Positions 17,146 to 25,206 of a stretch of DNA of 64,000 bases are shown here, piece by piece; within the stretch, counting starts at the first letter, position 1, and each line of letters opens with the position of its first letter. A model generated the notes under the pieces. That model was given only the letters and a program-made list of their open reading frames with translations. It did not search any database and was not told the origin of the DNA. Position numbers and translations under genes: made by a program. Source of the DNA: Hyphomicrobiales bacterium (GTDB taxonomy: Bacteria > Pseudomonadota > Alphaproteobacteria > Rhizobiales > Phreatobacteraceae); contig JAFKKV010000033.1 in the NCBI GenBank assembly GCA_017304475.1, forward strand, positions 1 through 64,000, written 5' to 3'.

Positions 17146-17164
17146 CGTATCGTTAGACAATATA
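17146..17164. promoter_or_regulatory. candidate IclR operator, site 3 (importer side)
   Basis: CGTATC-GTTAGAC-AATATA fits the same pattern with a less perfect right half, 24 bases upstream of the binding-protein start. Read on the other strand, its TTGTCTAA core matches site 2, so the two sites face each other across the divergent promoter. Confidence 0.5.
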
Positions 17165-17188
17165 AACTTCTCAACCGAGGCTACGATC

Positions 17189-18346
17189 ATGGCGCCACTG
17201 TCTCGCCGTCACATGCTCACCATTCTGGGTGCGAGCGTTGCCGCTCCGGCCATCGTCAGGGCGCAGGAAACCGGCCCGATCAAGATCGGCGGCATGCTGC
17301 CGCTGTCCGGCCCCGCCAGCATCGAGGGCCACCAGATCATTCTCGGCCTGCAATTCGCGGTCGAAGAGGCCAATGCCCGGGGCGGCGTGTTCGGCCGCAA
17401 GCTCGAGCTCGTCATGGAGGACGACGAGAGCAATTCGACCAAGGGCGTCACCGCCGTGCGCAAGCTGATCGAGCGCGAGAAGGTGCCCTTCATCATCGGC
17501 ACCTATGCGACCGCCGTCGCCTCGGCCGGCGCCAAGGTCGCCCGCGAATACAAGGTGCCGATGCTCTCCGGCGGCTCGACCGGCGCGGTCGCGACCGATG
17601 AAAACCCGCCCGGCGATCCCTGGTTCTTCCGCTCCTGGCCCGACAGCAACGGCCAGGGCGAGGGCACCGCGCAGGACATCATCCGCGTGCTGAAGAAGAC
17701 CAAGATCGCGATCATTCACGACAACACCAATTACGGCGTGACGCTGGCCGAGCAGGTCACCAAGGTCGCCGGCGCCGAGGGCGGCACGATCGTCTCCAAG
17801 GACAGCTACAACGCGGGCGAGCAGGACTTCTCGTCCATGCTCACCAAGCTGCGCACGCTGCGCCCCGAGGCGGTCTATATCGGCGGCTGGGCCGGCGACG
17901 GCGCCAATATCGTCCGCCAGGCGGCCGAGGTCGGCCTGCGCACCCAGTTCATCGGCTCCGGCTCCATGCTGTCGGACGATTTCATCCGTCTCGCCGGTCC
18001 GGCTTCGGAAGGCTTCGCGGTCGCGACGCTCTATGAAAGCACCACCCCGAACGAGGTCGGCCGTGCCTTCGGCGACCGCTTCCGCGCCAAGCACAAGGCC
18101 GAGGCCAATACGTTCAACTCGCTCGGCTTCGACTCGACCTCGATCGCCATCGAGGCGATGCGCCGGGTCGGCAAGGCCGACGGCGCCGAGATCCAGAAGA
18201 TGCTGAAGTCCGGCATGAAGGATTTCGCCATCGCGCAAGGCCCGGCCGGCACCACGGCCGCCTTCAACGCCAAGGGCAGCGTCGATTTCCGCTGCTTCCT
18301 CGCCATCGTCCGCAACGGCCGCCGCTCGTTGTCGCCGACCGGCTGA
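17189..18346 (+). CDS. branched-chain-type ABC transporter substrate-binding protein
   Basis: A 385-residue periplasmic binding protein of the LivJ/LivK type (KIGGMLPLSGPASIEGHQI, later EDDESNSTKGVTAVRKLI). The N terminus SRRHMLTILGASVAAPAIVRA has a twin arginine and a hydrophobic stretch, suggesting Tat export. It is the first gene of a five-gene importer; a strong stem-loop separates it from the permease genes, as usual for binding proteins made in excess. Members of this family bind amino acids but also aromatic acids and amides, and the adjacent acylase favours such a ligand (inference). Confidence 0.92.
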   Translation: MAPLSRRHMLTILGASVAAPAIVRAQETGPIKIGGMLPLSGPASIEGHQIILGLQFAVEEANARGGVFGRKLELVMEDDESNSTKGVTAVRKLIEREKVPFIIGTYATAVASAGAKVAREYKVPMLSGGSTGAVATDENPPGDPWFFRSWPDSNGQGEGTAQDIIRVLKKTKIAIIHDNTNYGVTLAEQVTKVAGAEGGTIVSKDSYNAGEQDFSSMLTKLRTLRPEAVYIGGWAGDGANIVRQAAEVGLRTQFIGSGSMLSDDFIRLAGPASEGFAVATLYESTTPNEVGRAFGDRFRAKHKAEANTFNSLGFDSTSIAIEAMRRVGKADGAEIQKMLKSGMKDFAIAQGPAGTTAAFNAKGSVDFRCFLAIVRNGRRSLSPTG

Positions 18347-18366
18347 GGCCTCGGCTCCGTCCTGCC

Positions 18367-18402
18367 GCCGGCACCGGTTCGCTCCGTCGAGCCGGTGCCG
18401 GC
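18367..18402 (+). other. intercistronic stem-loop after the binding-protein gene
   Basis: GCCGGCACCGG and CCGGTGCCGGC form a perfect 11-base-pair stem with a 14-base loop between the binding-protein and permease genes. In many importers such a structure protects the 5' message and lowers read-through to the membrane genes. Confidence 0.55.
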
Positions 18403-18486
18403 GCGCGTGACGGCCGGACCGGATTTCTTTTGGGGCAGGGCGCTCCTCCGCCTGGTGGCGCGAGGCACGGCCCGAGGACCACGCAC

Positions 18487-19368
18487 GTGTTCGATATGGA
18501 TCTCTTCCTGCAATATCTCGCCAATGGCGTGGTCATCGGCAGCACCTATGTGCTGGTCGCGGTCGGCCTGACGCTGATCTTCGGCATTCTCGGCGTGGTG
18601 AACTTCGCCCATGGCGAGTTCTACATGCTCGGCGCCTATGCCGGCATCACCGCGGTCACTCTGTTCGGCGTGCCGATCTGGCTGGCGCTCGGCTTCGTGC
18701 TGCTGTTTTCGGCGGCGCTCGGCTTCGGCGCCGAGGCGATCCTGCACCGGCCGATGAAGAACCGCGACGCCACCAGTTCGATCATCTCGTCCTTCGGCCT
18801 CGCCGTGGCGCTGCAGAACGCGGCACTCCTGGTGCTCGGGCCGCAGCCGCAGCTCCTGCGTACCAACCTGTCCAACGTGCCGGTGGAAATCGGCCCGGTC
18901 TTCCTGCCGCTGCAGCGCCTCCTGATCCCGATCTCCATGGTCGTGCTGATCACCGTGCTCTACCTGGTGCTGCGCTACACCTGGACCGGCCGCAGCCTGC
19001 GCGCCATGTCGCAGCATGCGACGGTGGCCAGGCTCTGCGGCGTGCGGGTCGAGCGCGTCGCGGTCGTCACCTTCATGGTCGGCGCGGCGCTCGCAGGCGT
19101 CGCCGGCCTCTTGATGTCCTCGGTCTTCCTGGTCCATCCGCTGGTCGGCAACATGATCGCGCTGAAGGCCTTCACCGTGGTCATCCTCGGTGGCATGGGC
19201 AATGTCGCCGGTGCTGCCGCCGCCGGCCTGCTGCTCGGCGTCGCCGAGTCCTTCACCTCGGCCTATCTCGCCAACAGCCTGCGCGACATCATCGGTTTCG
19301 TCATGGTCATCGCGGTGCTGCTGTTCCGTCCCCAGGGCCTGTTCGGCAAGGCGGTGGAACGGTCATGA
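18487..19368 (+). CDS. branched-chain-type ABC transporter permease (LivH-like)
   Basis: A roughly 293-residue inner-membrane permease of the LivH family, with ANGVVIGSTYVLVAVGLTLI at the N terminus and the typical AFTVVILGGMGNVAGAAAAG near the C terminus. I place the start at a GTG eight bases after GAGG (18475-18478); an ATG nine bases later (18496) is the alternative. A longer frame upstream has no conserved content. It overlaps the next permease gene by four bases (ATGA), showing translational coupling. Confidence 0.9.
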   Translation: MFDMDLFLQYLANGVVIGSTYVLVAVGLTLIFGILGVVNFAHGEFYMLGAYAGITAVTLFGVPIWLALGFVLLFSAALGFGAEAILHRPMKNRDATSSIISSFGLAVALQNAALLVLGPQPQLLRTNLSNVPVEIGPVFLPLQRLLIPISMVVLITVLYLVLRYTWTGRSLRAMSQHATVARLCGVRVERVAVVTFMVGAALAGVAGLLMSSVFLVHPLVGNMIALKAFTVVILGGMGNVAGAAAAGLLLGVAESFTSAYLANSLRDIIGFVMVIAVLLFRPQGLFGKAVERS

Positions 19369-20300
19369 GGAACCTCATTCTCGCATTGGTGGCGATCGCC
19401 CTGCTGGCGGTCGCGCCCTTCGGGCTCGGCGGTTATGAGGTCAATGTCCTCATGATCATCCTGTTCTACGTCATCCTGGCGGTCGGCCTGGACCTGGTCT
19501 CCGGCTATTGCGGCCAGTTCTCCTTCGCCCAGGGCGCCTTCTACGGCATCGGCGCCTATACCACCGCCATCATGTCGCGCGACCTCGGCACCAGCTTCTG
19601 GGTCAACCTGCCGGCCGGCATCGCGGTCGCCGGCCTGTTCGGCCTGATCCTGGGCATTCCGGCGCTGCGCCTGAAGGGCCACTTCCTGGCCATCGTGACG
19701 ATCGCCTTCCAGACCATCGTCTATCTCACCATTTCGCAATGGACCTCGTTCACCGGCGGCCAGACCGGCCTCGGCGTGCCCCCGGTCGGTCCGGTCCGGA
19801 TCTTCGGCGTCACCCTGTTCGAGATCGCCAGCCTGCGCTCCTATTACTGGCTGACGCTCGCCGTCGCGGTGGTCGCGCTCGCCATTGCCTGGCGCTTCGT
19901 CCACTCGCGGCTCGGCCGGGAATGGATCGCCATTCGCGACGACGAGACGCTGGCCGCCGCCGTCGGGCTCGACACCACGCGCGCCAAGCTTACCGCCTTC
20001 GTCGCGTCCGCGGCACTGGCCGGCGCGGCCGGCGTGGTGACCGCCCATGCCCTGCGCGGCGTCACCCCCGACGACTTCACCATCTGGATCTCGGCGACCG
20101 TGGTCGCGATGATGGTGGTCGGCGGCAAGGGCACCTTCATCGGCCCGATGATCGGGGCGGCACTTTTGACCTCCATGCCGGAATTTCTCGGCCGCTTCGC
20201 CGAATACAAGATGTTCATTTTCGGCGTGCTGCTGGTGATCACCATCACCTTGCTGCCCGAGGGCATTGTCGGCCGCATCAAACGGCTGCGGGAGGGCTGA
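19365..20300 (+). CDS. branched-chain-type ABC transporter permease (LivM-like)
   Basis: A 311-residue inner-membrane permease of the LivM family: LDLVSGYCGQFSFAQGAFYGIGAY, GIPALRLKGHFLAIVTIAF and a late VVGGKGTFIGPMIGAA are signature stretches. It forms the channel with the LivH-like protein. The start codon overlaps the preceding stop, and the LivG-like ATPase gene follows after two bases, with its GGAGGG site inside the 3' end of this gene. Confidence 0.92.
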   Translation: MRNLILALVAIALLAVAPFGLGGYEVNVLMIILFYVILAVGLDLVSGYCGQFSFAQGAFYGIGAYTTAIMSRDLGTSFWVNLPAGIAVAGLFGLILGIPALRLKGHFLAIVTIAFQTIVYLTISQWTSFTGGQTGLGVPPVGPVRIFGVTLFEIASLRSYYWLTLAVAVVALAIAWRFVHSRLGREWIAIRDDETLAAAVGLDTTRAKLTAFVASAALAGAAGVVTAHALRGVTPDDFTIWISATVVAMMVVGGKGTFIGPMIGAALLTSMPEFLGRFAEYKMFIFGVLLVITITLLPEGIVGRIKRLREG

Positions 20301-20302
20301 TC

Positions 20303-21097
20303 ATGGACAAGCTCACCCCCATCCTCGAAGCAAAGAACATCACCAGGCGCTTCGGCGGCGTCGTCGCCGTCAACGATGTCAGCCTCACCGTCGGCAAGGG
20401 CCAGATCGTCGGCCTGATCGGGCCGAACGGCTCGGGCAAGTCGACCATGGTCAACCTGGTCACCGGCGAGCTGAAACCCGACCAGGGCGAGTTCCGCTTC
20501 AACGGCCGGGCCATCACCGCCGAGCCGTCCTACAAGCGGGCGCGCGCCGGCATGGCCCGCTCGTTCCAGATGCTCCGGCTGTTCCATTCGCTGAGCGTCG
20601 AGGACAACCTGCTGCTCGCCCACCACATCCGGATGAAGTCGAGCCTGCTCGACACCGTCACCTTGCGCCGCCGGGCGATCGAGGAAGAACAGGCCGTCAG
20701 GGCGCGGGCGCGCGAAATGCTCGCCTGGTTCGACCTCGAGAAATTCGCGCCGAACCCGGTCTCGGCTTTGTCCATTGGCCAGCAGCGCATGGTCGAGCTC
20801 GCCCGCGGCATGATGAGCGAGCCGACACTGTTCGTGCTCGACGAACCGGCCGCCGGCCTGTCGCCGCCCAATGTCGACCGCCTGATCACGCTGATCCGCC
20901 GCATGCGCGACGAGTTCGGCATGAGCATCCTGCTGGTCGAGCATGTGATGCGTGTCGTGCGCGACCTCTGCGACGAGGTCGTCGTGCTGGATTCCGGCGT
21001 GAAGATCGCCGAGGGCCTGCCGGAAGTGGTGGTGAAGGATCCGGTCGTCGTCGAAGCCTATATCGGATCGGGATGGAAGCGCCGTGCTCAAGCTTGA
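20303..21097 (+). CDS. branched-chain-type ABC transporter ATP-binding protein (LivG-like)
   Basis: A 264-residue ATPase: Walker A GPNGSGKST, signature LSIGQQRMVELAR, Walker B LFVLDEPAAGLSP and His switch in LLVEHVMRVV. The long insertion between Walker A and signature (LLLAHHIRMKSSLLDTV) is typical of LivG. The start is the ATG six bases after GGAGGG; the much longer frame that reads through from 19508 is out of frame with the LivM gene and is not a gene. It overlaps the LivF-like start by 14 bases. Confidence 0.92.
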   Translation: MDKLTPILEAKNITRRFGGVVAVNDVSLTVGKGQIVGLIGPNGSGKSTMVNLVTGELKPDQGEFRFNGRAITAEPSYKRARAGMARSFQMLRLFHSLSVEDNLLLAHHIRMKSSLLDTVTLRRRAIEEEQAVRARAREMLAWFDLEKFAPNPVSALSIGQQRMVELARGMMSEPTLFVLDEPAAGLSPPNVDRLITLIRRMRDEFGMSILLVEHVMRVVRDLCDEVVVLDSGVKIAEGLPEVVVKDPVVVEAYIGSGWKRRAQA

Positions 21098-21803
21098 CAA
21101 GATCGTCGCGGGCTATGGCCGCACCCGCATTCTCCACGGCGTCGACCTGCATGTGCCGAAGGGCGGGCTGGTGGCGCTGCTCGGCGGCAACGGCACCGGC
21201 AAGTCGACCACGCTGAAGGCGATCGCCGGCTTGGTGAAGGTCCAGGAAGGCCAGGTCCTGCTCGACGGCAAGGACATCGACCCGGTGCCGGCCGAACAGC
21301 GCTCGGCGCTCGGCCTGTCCCTGGTGCCCCAGGGCAAGGAGGTCTTCGCCGGCATGAGTGTCGAAGAGAACCTCCTGATGGGCGCCTATCACCGGCGCAA
21401 GCACCGCCAGGAGATCGCCGAGGACCTGGAGAGCGTCTACCAGCGCTTCAAGCGGCTGCGCGAGCGGCGCAAGGTTTATGCCGGCATGCTGTCCGGCGGC
21501 GAGCGCCAGATGCTGTCCATCGGCCGTTCCCTGATGGCCCGGCCGACCATGCTGCTGCTCGACGAGCCCTCGGCGGCACTCGCCCCGCGCGTCGTCGAGG
21601 AGATCGCGGAGGCCATCCTCAGCTTGCGCGAGCTCGGCCTGACCTTGCTGCTGGTCGAGCAGAATGTCGGCATGGCGCTCGACATCGCCGACTACATCTA
21701 CGTCATTCGCGGCGGCCGCATCGCCTATGAGCGCGCGGTCGGCGACGGCGTGGCGATGGAAGAACTCCAGGAATTCTATCTCGGTGGGAAAGACCATGAC
21801 TGA
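21084..21803 (+). CDS. branched-chain-type ABC transporter ATP-binding protein (LivF-like)
   Basis: A 239-residue ATPase with GTG start: Walker A GGNGTGKST (first Gly-Pro changed to Gly-Gly), signature LSGGERQML, Walker B MLLLDEPSAALAP and His switch region LLLVEQNVGMAL. It completes the five-gene importer with two permeases and the LivG-like ATPase. The GTG start sits inside the 3' end of the upstream gene. Its own 3' end overlaps the following SDR gene by eight bases, tying the dehydrogenases to the importer operon. Confidence 0.92.
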   Translation: MLKLDKIVAGYGRTRILHGVDLHVPKGGLVALLGGNGTGKSTTLKAIAGLVKVQEGQVLLDGKDIDPVPAEQRSALGLSLVPQGKEVFAGMSVEENLLMGAYHRRKHRQEIAEDLESVYQRFKRLRERRKVYAGMLSGGERQMLSIGRSLMARPTMLLLDEPSAALAPRVVEEIAEAILSLRELGLTLLLVEQNVGMALDIADYIYVIRGGRIAYERAVGDGVAMEELQEFYLGGKDHD

Positions 21804-22560
21804 TCGGTTCCAGGGACGGGTCGCCGCGATCACCGGCGCCGCTGGCGGGCTAGGGCGGGCCACCGCCGCCATGTTGGCGAAGGAAGGCGCGCGCGTCCTG
21901 CTGTTCGACCGTGACCCCGAAGGCCTGAAGGAAACCGCCGCGCTCTGCCCGGGTTCGGTCTCGGTGACGGGCGATGCCGCCTCCGCCGCCGATGTCGCGC
22001 GCGCGGCGAAAGTGGCGCGCGCCGAACTGGGGCCGGTCGAATTGCTGGCGGTCGCCGCCGGCATTGTCGGGCCGGCCAAGATCGCCATCGATGTCGACGA
22101 GGCCGAGTTCGACCGGGTCTTCGCCGTCAATGTCAAAGGCAGCTGGCTCGCCGCCAAGCATTTCATCCCGCAGATGCGCGAGGTCGGCCGCGGCTCCGTC
22201 GTGCTGTTTTCCTCCACCGCGGGTCTCGTCGGCTCGCCCCGGCTCTCGGTCTATTCGGCCTCCAAGGGCGCGGTGACCATGCTCACCCGCAGCCTGGCCA
22301 AGAACCACGCGGTCGAGAATATCCGGGTCAATTGCGTCTGCCCCGGCACGATCGACACCGCCATGGCCTATGCCTCGATCTCGCAGGCCGGCGATGCCGC
22401 AGCGCAAGCCGATGCCGAAGCCTTCCAGAAGGCCCAGCACCCGATGAACCGCTTCGGCACCGCCGACGAGGTGGCCGGCGCCGTGCTTTATCTCCTGAGC
22501 GATGCAGCCGGTTTCACCACCGGCGTCGCGCTGCCCGTCGATGGAGGTCGTGTTGCCTGA
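21796..22560 (+). CDS. SDR family oxidoreductase
   Basis: A 254-residue classical short-chain dehydrogenase. The cofactor motif is TGAAGGLG near residues 13-20 with Asp38 suggesting NAD+, and the catalytic residues are Ser140, Tyr153 and Lys157 (YSASK). The usual NNAG stretch is VAAG here. The C terminus PVDGGRVA is typical. It overlaps the importer ATPase gene and the next SDR gene, so all are one transcript. The substrate is not identifiable; an alcohol or hydroxy acid from the imported compound is likely. Confidence 0.9.
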   Translation: MTDRFQGRVAAITGAAGGLGRATAAMLAKEGARVLLFDRDPEGLKETAALCPGSVSVTGDAASAADVARAAKVARAELGPVELLAVAAGIVGPAKIAIDVDEAEFDRVFAVNVKGSWLAAKHFIPQMREVGRGSVVLFSSTAGLVGSPRLSVYSASKGAVTMLTRSLAKNHAVENIRVNCVCPGTIDTAMAYASISQAGDAAAQADAEAFQKAQHPMNRFGTADEVAGAVLYLLSDAAGFTTGVALPVDGGRVA

Positions 22561-23320
22561 TCCGACACGTTTTGCCGGCAAAACCGCCATCGTCACGGGT
22601 GCGGCGCGCGGCATCGGCGCCGCCACCGCCCAGCGCTTCGTGGCCGAAGGCGCGCGCGTGCTGCTGGTCGACGTCATCGCCGAGGTCGAGGCTACCGCGA
22701 AAGCGATCGGCGCGGAGGCGCTCATCGTCGACATCACCGCCCGCGACGCCGGCGAGACCATCGTCCAGGCCGCGCTGAAGGCCTTCGGCCGCGTCGACAT
22801 TCTCGTCAACAATGCCGGTATCGGCGGCTCCAAGCGGCTGGCCGATTCCGACGACGCGCTGATCGACCGGATCATCGACACCAACCTGAATTCCATGCTG
22901 CGGGTTACCCGCGCCGTCGTCCCGCATCTGCCGCGGCCCGGCGGCCGCATCGTCAATATCTCCTCGATCTTCGGCCTGGTCGGTTATCCCGGCACCACGG
23001 CCTATGCGGTGGCCAAGGCCGGCGTCGCCCATTTCACTCGCCAGCTGGCCGGCGAGCTCGCCCCCGAGGGCATCCTGGTCAATGCGGTGGCGCCCGGCGT
23101 GGTCGAGACGCCGATGACCGCCCAACGGCTGAAGGACCCGCATTACATTCGCCTGCAAGTCCAGCCGACCCCGGTCGGCCGGGTCGGCACGCCGGAGGAA
23201 CAAGCCGCTGTCATCGCCTTCCTCGCCTCCGACGACGCCTCTTTCGTCGCCGGCGCGGTCATCCCCGTCGACGGCGGCTACACGGCGGCGCGGCATACGC
23301 CGGCGGCGAGTGGCGAATAG
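22553..23320 (+). CDS. SDR family oxidoreductase
   Basis: A 255-residue short-chain dehydrogenase: TGAARGIG cofactor motif, NNAGIGG, and catalytic Ser138, Tyr151, Lys155 (YAVAK). GGAGG at 22543-22547 sits five bases before a TTG at 22553, which I take as the start; the nearer GTG (22550) is too close and the ATG at 22541 has no site. It is only about a quarter identical by eye to its neighbour SDR, so they probably act on different steps. Its last codons (ASGE and stop) come from a sequence that also begins the neighbouring repeat and recurs at other gene ends. Confidence 0.88.
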   Translation: MPDPTRFAGKTAIVTGAARGIGAATAQRFVAEGARVLLVDVIAEVEATAKAIGAEALIVDITARDAGETIVQAALKAFGRVDILVNNAGIGGSKRLADSDDALIDRIIDTNLNSMLRVTRAVVPHLPRPGGRIVNISSIFGLVGYPGTTAYAVAKAGVAHFTRQLAGELAPEGILVNAVAPGVVETPMTAQRLKDPHYIRLQVQPTPVGRVGTPEEQAAVIAFLASDDASFVAGAVIPVDGGYTAARHTPAASGE

Positions 23321-23340
23321 TGAATGGGGCCGCGCACTAA

Positions 23341-23505
23341 CCCTCTCCCACGCCTTCGTGGGAGAGGGTGGCCGCGGCAGCGGCCGGGTGAGGGTGGTTG
23401 CGTCGGTGCCATCCGTGCATTCCCGCAGCACATGAAAGGCCTGCCCCCTTCAAACCCTCACCCGGCAGCTGACGCTGCCACCCTCTCCCGCAAGCGGGCG
23501 AGGGT
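23341..23505. repeat. composite inverted-arm repeat, family 1, subtype B (copy 1)
   Basis: Arm 1 (23341-23394) is CCCTCTCCC-acgccttcgt-GGGAGAGGG plus a GGCCG-cggcag-CGGCC hairpin and GGGTGAGGG. Arm 2 (23454-23505) is inverted with a GGCAGC-tgac-GCTGCC hairpin. The spacer (CCGTGCATTCCCGC then CATGAA and CCCCTTCAA) matches the element at 52544-52749. It separates the second SDR gene from the deacetylase gene and may allow or reduce read-through. Confidence 0.75.
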
Positions 23506-23560
23506 TTACGCACGACGCCGTCGCGTCCACTCCCCATTCGCCCCTGAAAGGACCCTCCCC

Positions 23561-24388
23561 ATGCACGATATGAGCGTCAAATGGCCCAACGGTGCGCGCT
23601 GCGCCGTCATGCTGACCTTCGACTTCGACGCGGAGACGCTGTGGACCTCGCGCGATCCCGACAATGCCAACCGCCCCGGCGTGCTGAGCCAGGGCAAATA
23701 TGGCGCCAAGGTCGGCGTGCCGAAGATCCTCGACACCCTGGAAGAGGAAGGCTTGAAGGGCACGTTCTTCGTGCCCGGCTGGACCGCCGAGAACCATACC
23801 GGCCGGGTCGAGATGATCCTGAAGGGCGGCCACGAGGTCGGCCATCACAGCTATTCGCACCGCTGGGTGAGCGATGATCCGGCAGCCGAAGTCGAGGAGA
23901 TCGAAAAGGGCCTGGAGGCGCTGAAGCGCACCGTCGGCGTGGTGCCCAAGGGCTACCGCTCGCCCGCCGGCGAGGTCTCGCCCGGCCTGTTCAAGCTGTT
24001 GCAGAAGCACAATTTTCTCTACAACTCGTCGCTGATGGACGACATCAACCCTTACAGGCACATCCTGCCCGACGGTTCCAAGGGACCGGTGGAACTGCCC
24101 TGGCACTGGAGCCTTGATGATGCGCCCTATGCGCTGTTCTCGGTGAAGAACCCGCGGCCGATCTTCACCAACGAGCACATGCTGAGCATCTTCAAGGCGG
24201 AGTTCCGCGAGATCTACAAATGGGGCGGCCTGTTCGACATGCTGTTCCACCCGCAGATCTGCGGCCGCCCCAGCCGCATCGCGCTGCTGCGCGAGCTCAT
24301 CGCCTATATCAAGACCTTCCCGGGCGTCTGGTTCGCCACCGGCACGGAAGTGGCGGAGGCCTGGGTCGCCGAATACGAAAAGCCCTGA
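23561..24388 (+). CDS. polysaccharide-deacetylase-family (CE4 fold) amidase
   Basis: A 275-residue protein with the NodB/CE4 metal site: Asp21 and Asp23 in TFDFDAE, His96 and His100 in HHSYSH, and the RSPAGE loop. No signal peptide, so it is cytoplasmic, which argues against a cell-wall role. The cytoplasmic members include PuuE allantoinase and bacterial cyclic imidases, so ring-opening of an imide or hydrolysis of an amide is plausible given the acylase and importer genes upstream. The start is the ATG nine bases after AAAGGA. It is the last plus-strand gene of the catabolic region. Confidence 0.82.
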   Translation: MHDMSVKWPNGARCAVMLTFDFDAETLWTSRDPDNANRPGVLSQGKYGAKVGVPKILDTLEEEGLKGTFFVPGWTAENHTGRVEMILKGGHEVGHHSYSHRWVSDDPAAEVEEIEKGLEALKRTVGVVPKGYRSPAGEVSPGLFKLLQKHNFLYNSSLMDDINPYRHILPDGSKGPVELPWHWSLDDAPYALFSVKNPRPIFTNEHMLSIFKAEFREIYKWGGLFDMLFHPQICGRPSRIALLRELIAYIKTFPGVWFATGTEVAEAWVAEYEKP

Positions 24389-24396
24389 GCGGGCAG

Positions 24397-24414
24397 GGGC
24401 GGCCGGGGCCGCCC
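24397..24414. terminator. GC-rich hairpin between convergent genes
   Basis: GGGCGGC-CGGG-GCCGCCC, a seven-base-pair stem nine bases after the deacetylase stop and facing the end of the RidA gene. No T run; a possible bidirectional terminator. Confidence 0.35.
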
Positions 24415-24482
24415 GCAATGTCGTCCTTCGCGCGCCGGGCCTCGAGCCGGGCGTGCTGCCTTCAGCGTCCGGTGAAGGGCAA

Positions 24483-24848
24483 TCAGAGCCCCTTCTTGGC
24501 CGCCACCGCCGTCATCTCGATGGCGTAACCGGGCGATGCGAGCTTGGCCTCGACGGTTGCGCGCGCCGGCGCATGGCCGGCCGCCACCCACTTGTCCCAG
24601 ACCGCGTTCATTTCGGCGATCTTCGAAATGTCGGTCACGAAGATCTGCACGCTGAGGATCCGGTCCTTGGCGCTGCCGGCGCTCTCAAGGGTTTCCTCCA
24701 GCAGCGCCAGCACCTCCTCGGTCTGGCGCGCCAGCGTATCGCCCACGGTTTTCTCCGGCACATGGCCGGCGAGAAAGACGATGCCGTTGAAAATGGCCGC
24801 GTCGCACCAGCGGTTGGTGAGGCCTACGCGTTCGATCGGCATGTTCAT
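24483..24848 (-). CDS. RidA family protein (imine/enamine deaminase)
   Basis: A 121-residue YjgF/YER057c/UK114 protein. The family forms trimers and hydrolyses reactive enamine/imine intermediates of amino-acid metabolism. Visible landmarks are GIVFLAGHVPE, TEEVLALLEETLESAGSAKDRIL and PARATVEAKLASPGYAIEM with the conserved Arg that binds the carboxylate. The start ATG is preceded by AGGGA; a second ATG six bases later is possible. A longer frame to 25373 runs through repeat sequence and is not real. It converges on the deacetylase gene; a shared role in nitrogen-compound breakdown is possible. Confidence 0.9.
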   Translation of the reverse strand: MNMPIERVGLTNRWCDAAIFNGIVFLAGHVPEKTVGDTLARQTEEVLALLEETLESAGSAKDRILSVQIFVTDISKIAEMNAVWDKWVAAGHAPARATVEAKLASPGYAIEMTAVAAKKGL

Positions 24849-24979
24849 TAGTCCCTGGTTGTTCGTGACGTTATCGGGGCATCCGCATGGGGATGCCGCT
24901 GCACGGCATGTGCCGGAGCGGAGCAGGCGTGACAAGGCCGGCATTCGGGATTGCTTGATCGGCGCGCTGGTTGTCTCCG

Positions 24980-25171
24980 CGTCTTGGCCGTGCTTGTCGC
25001 GGCCATCCACGTCCTTCGCACTCAAAGTCATACGTGGATGGCCGGGACAAGCCCGGCCAGGACGAGAATTGTCCTCGCAGCGCCGAGCGCTGGATCGCGC
25101 GAGCGCGCGCAGTTGGAAACACTGTGAGGGCCACACATCGTCTTGCCCGGGCTTGTCCCGGGCATCCACGA
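24980..25171. repeat. inverted-arm repeat cluster, family 3 (copy 1)
   Basis: Three arms of a GATGGCCGGGACAAGCCCGG-type unit: 24980-25012 (inverted), 25032-25066 and 25139-25171 (inverted). They can pair in two ways. The spacer between the last two arms (CCTCACAGTGT, then CTGCGCGC) matches, in reverse, the spacer of the copy at 55364-55513. The cluster fills most of the 358-base gap between the RidA and DyP genes. Confidence 0.7.
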
Positions 25172-25206
25172 ATTCTGGCTCGCTCGAGGATCGTCGCGGC
25201 TTGGCC

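Noticed and set aside
19508..20302. Extended upstream part of the LivG-like frame
   Set aside because: It overlaps the LivM-like gene in another frame; the true start has a GGAGGG site and the family N terminus.
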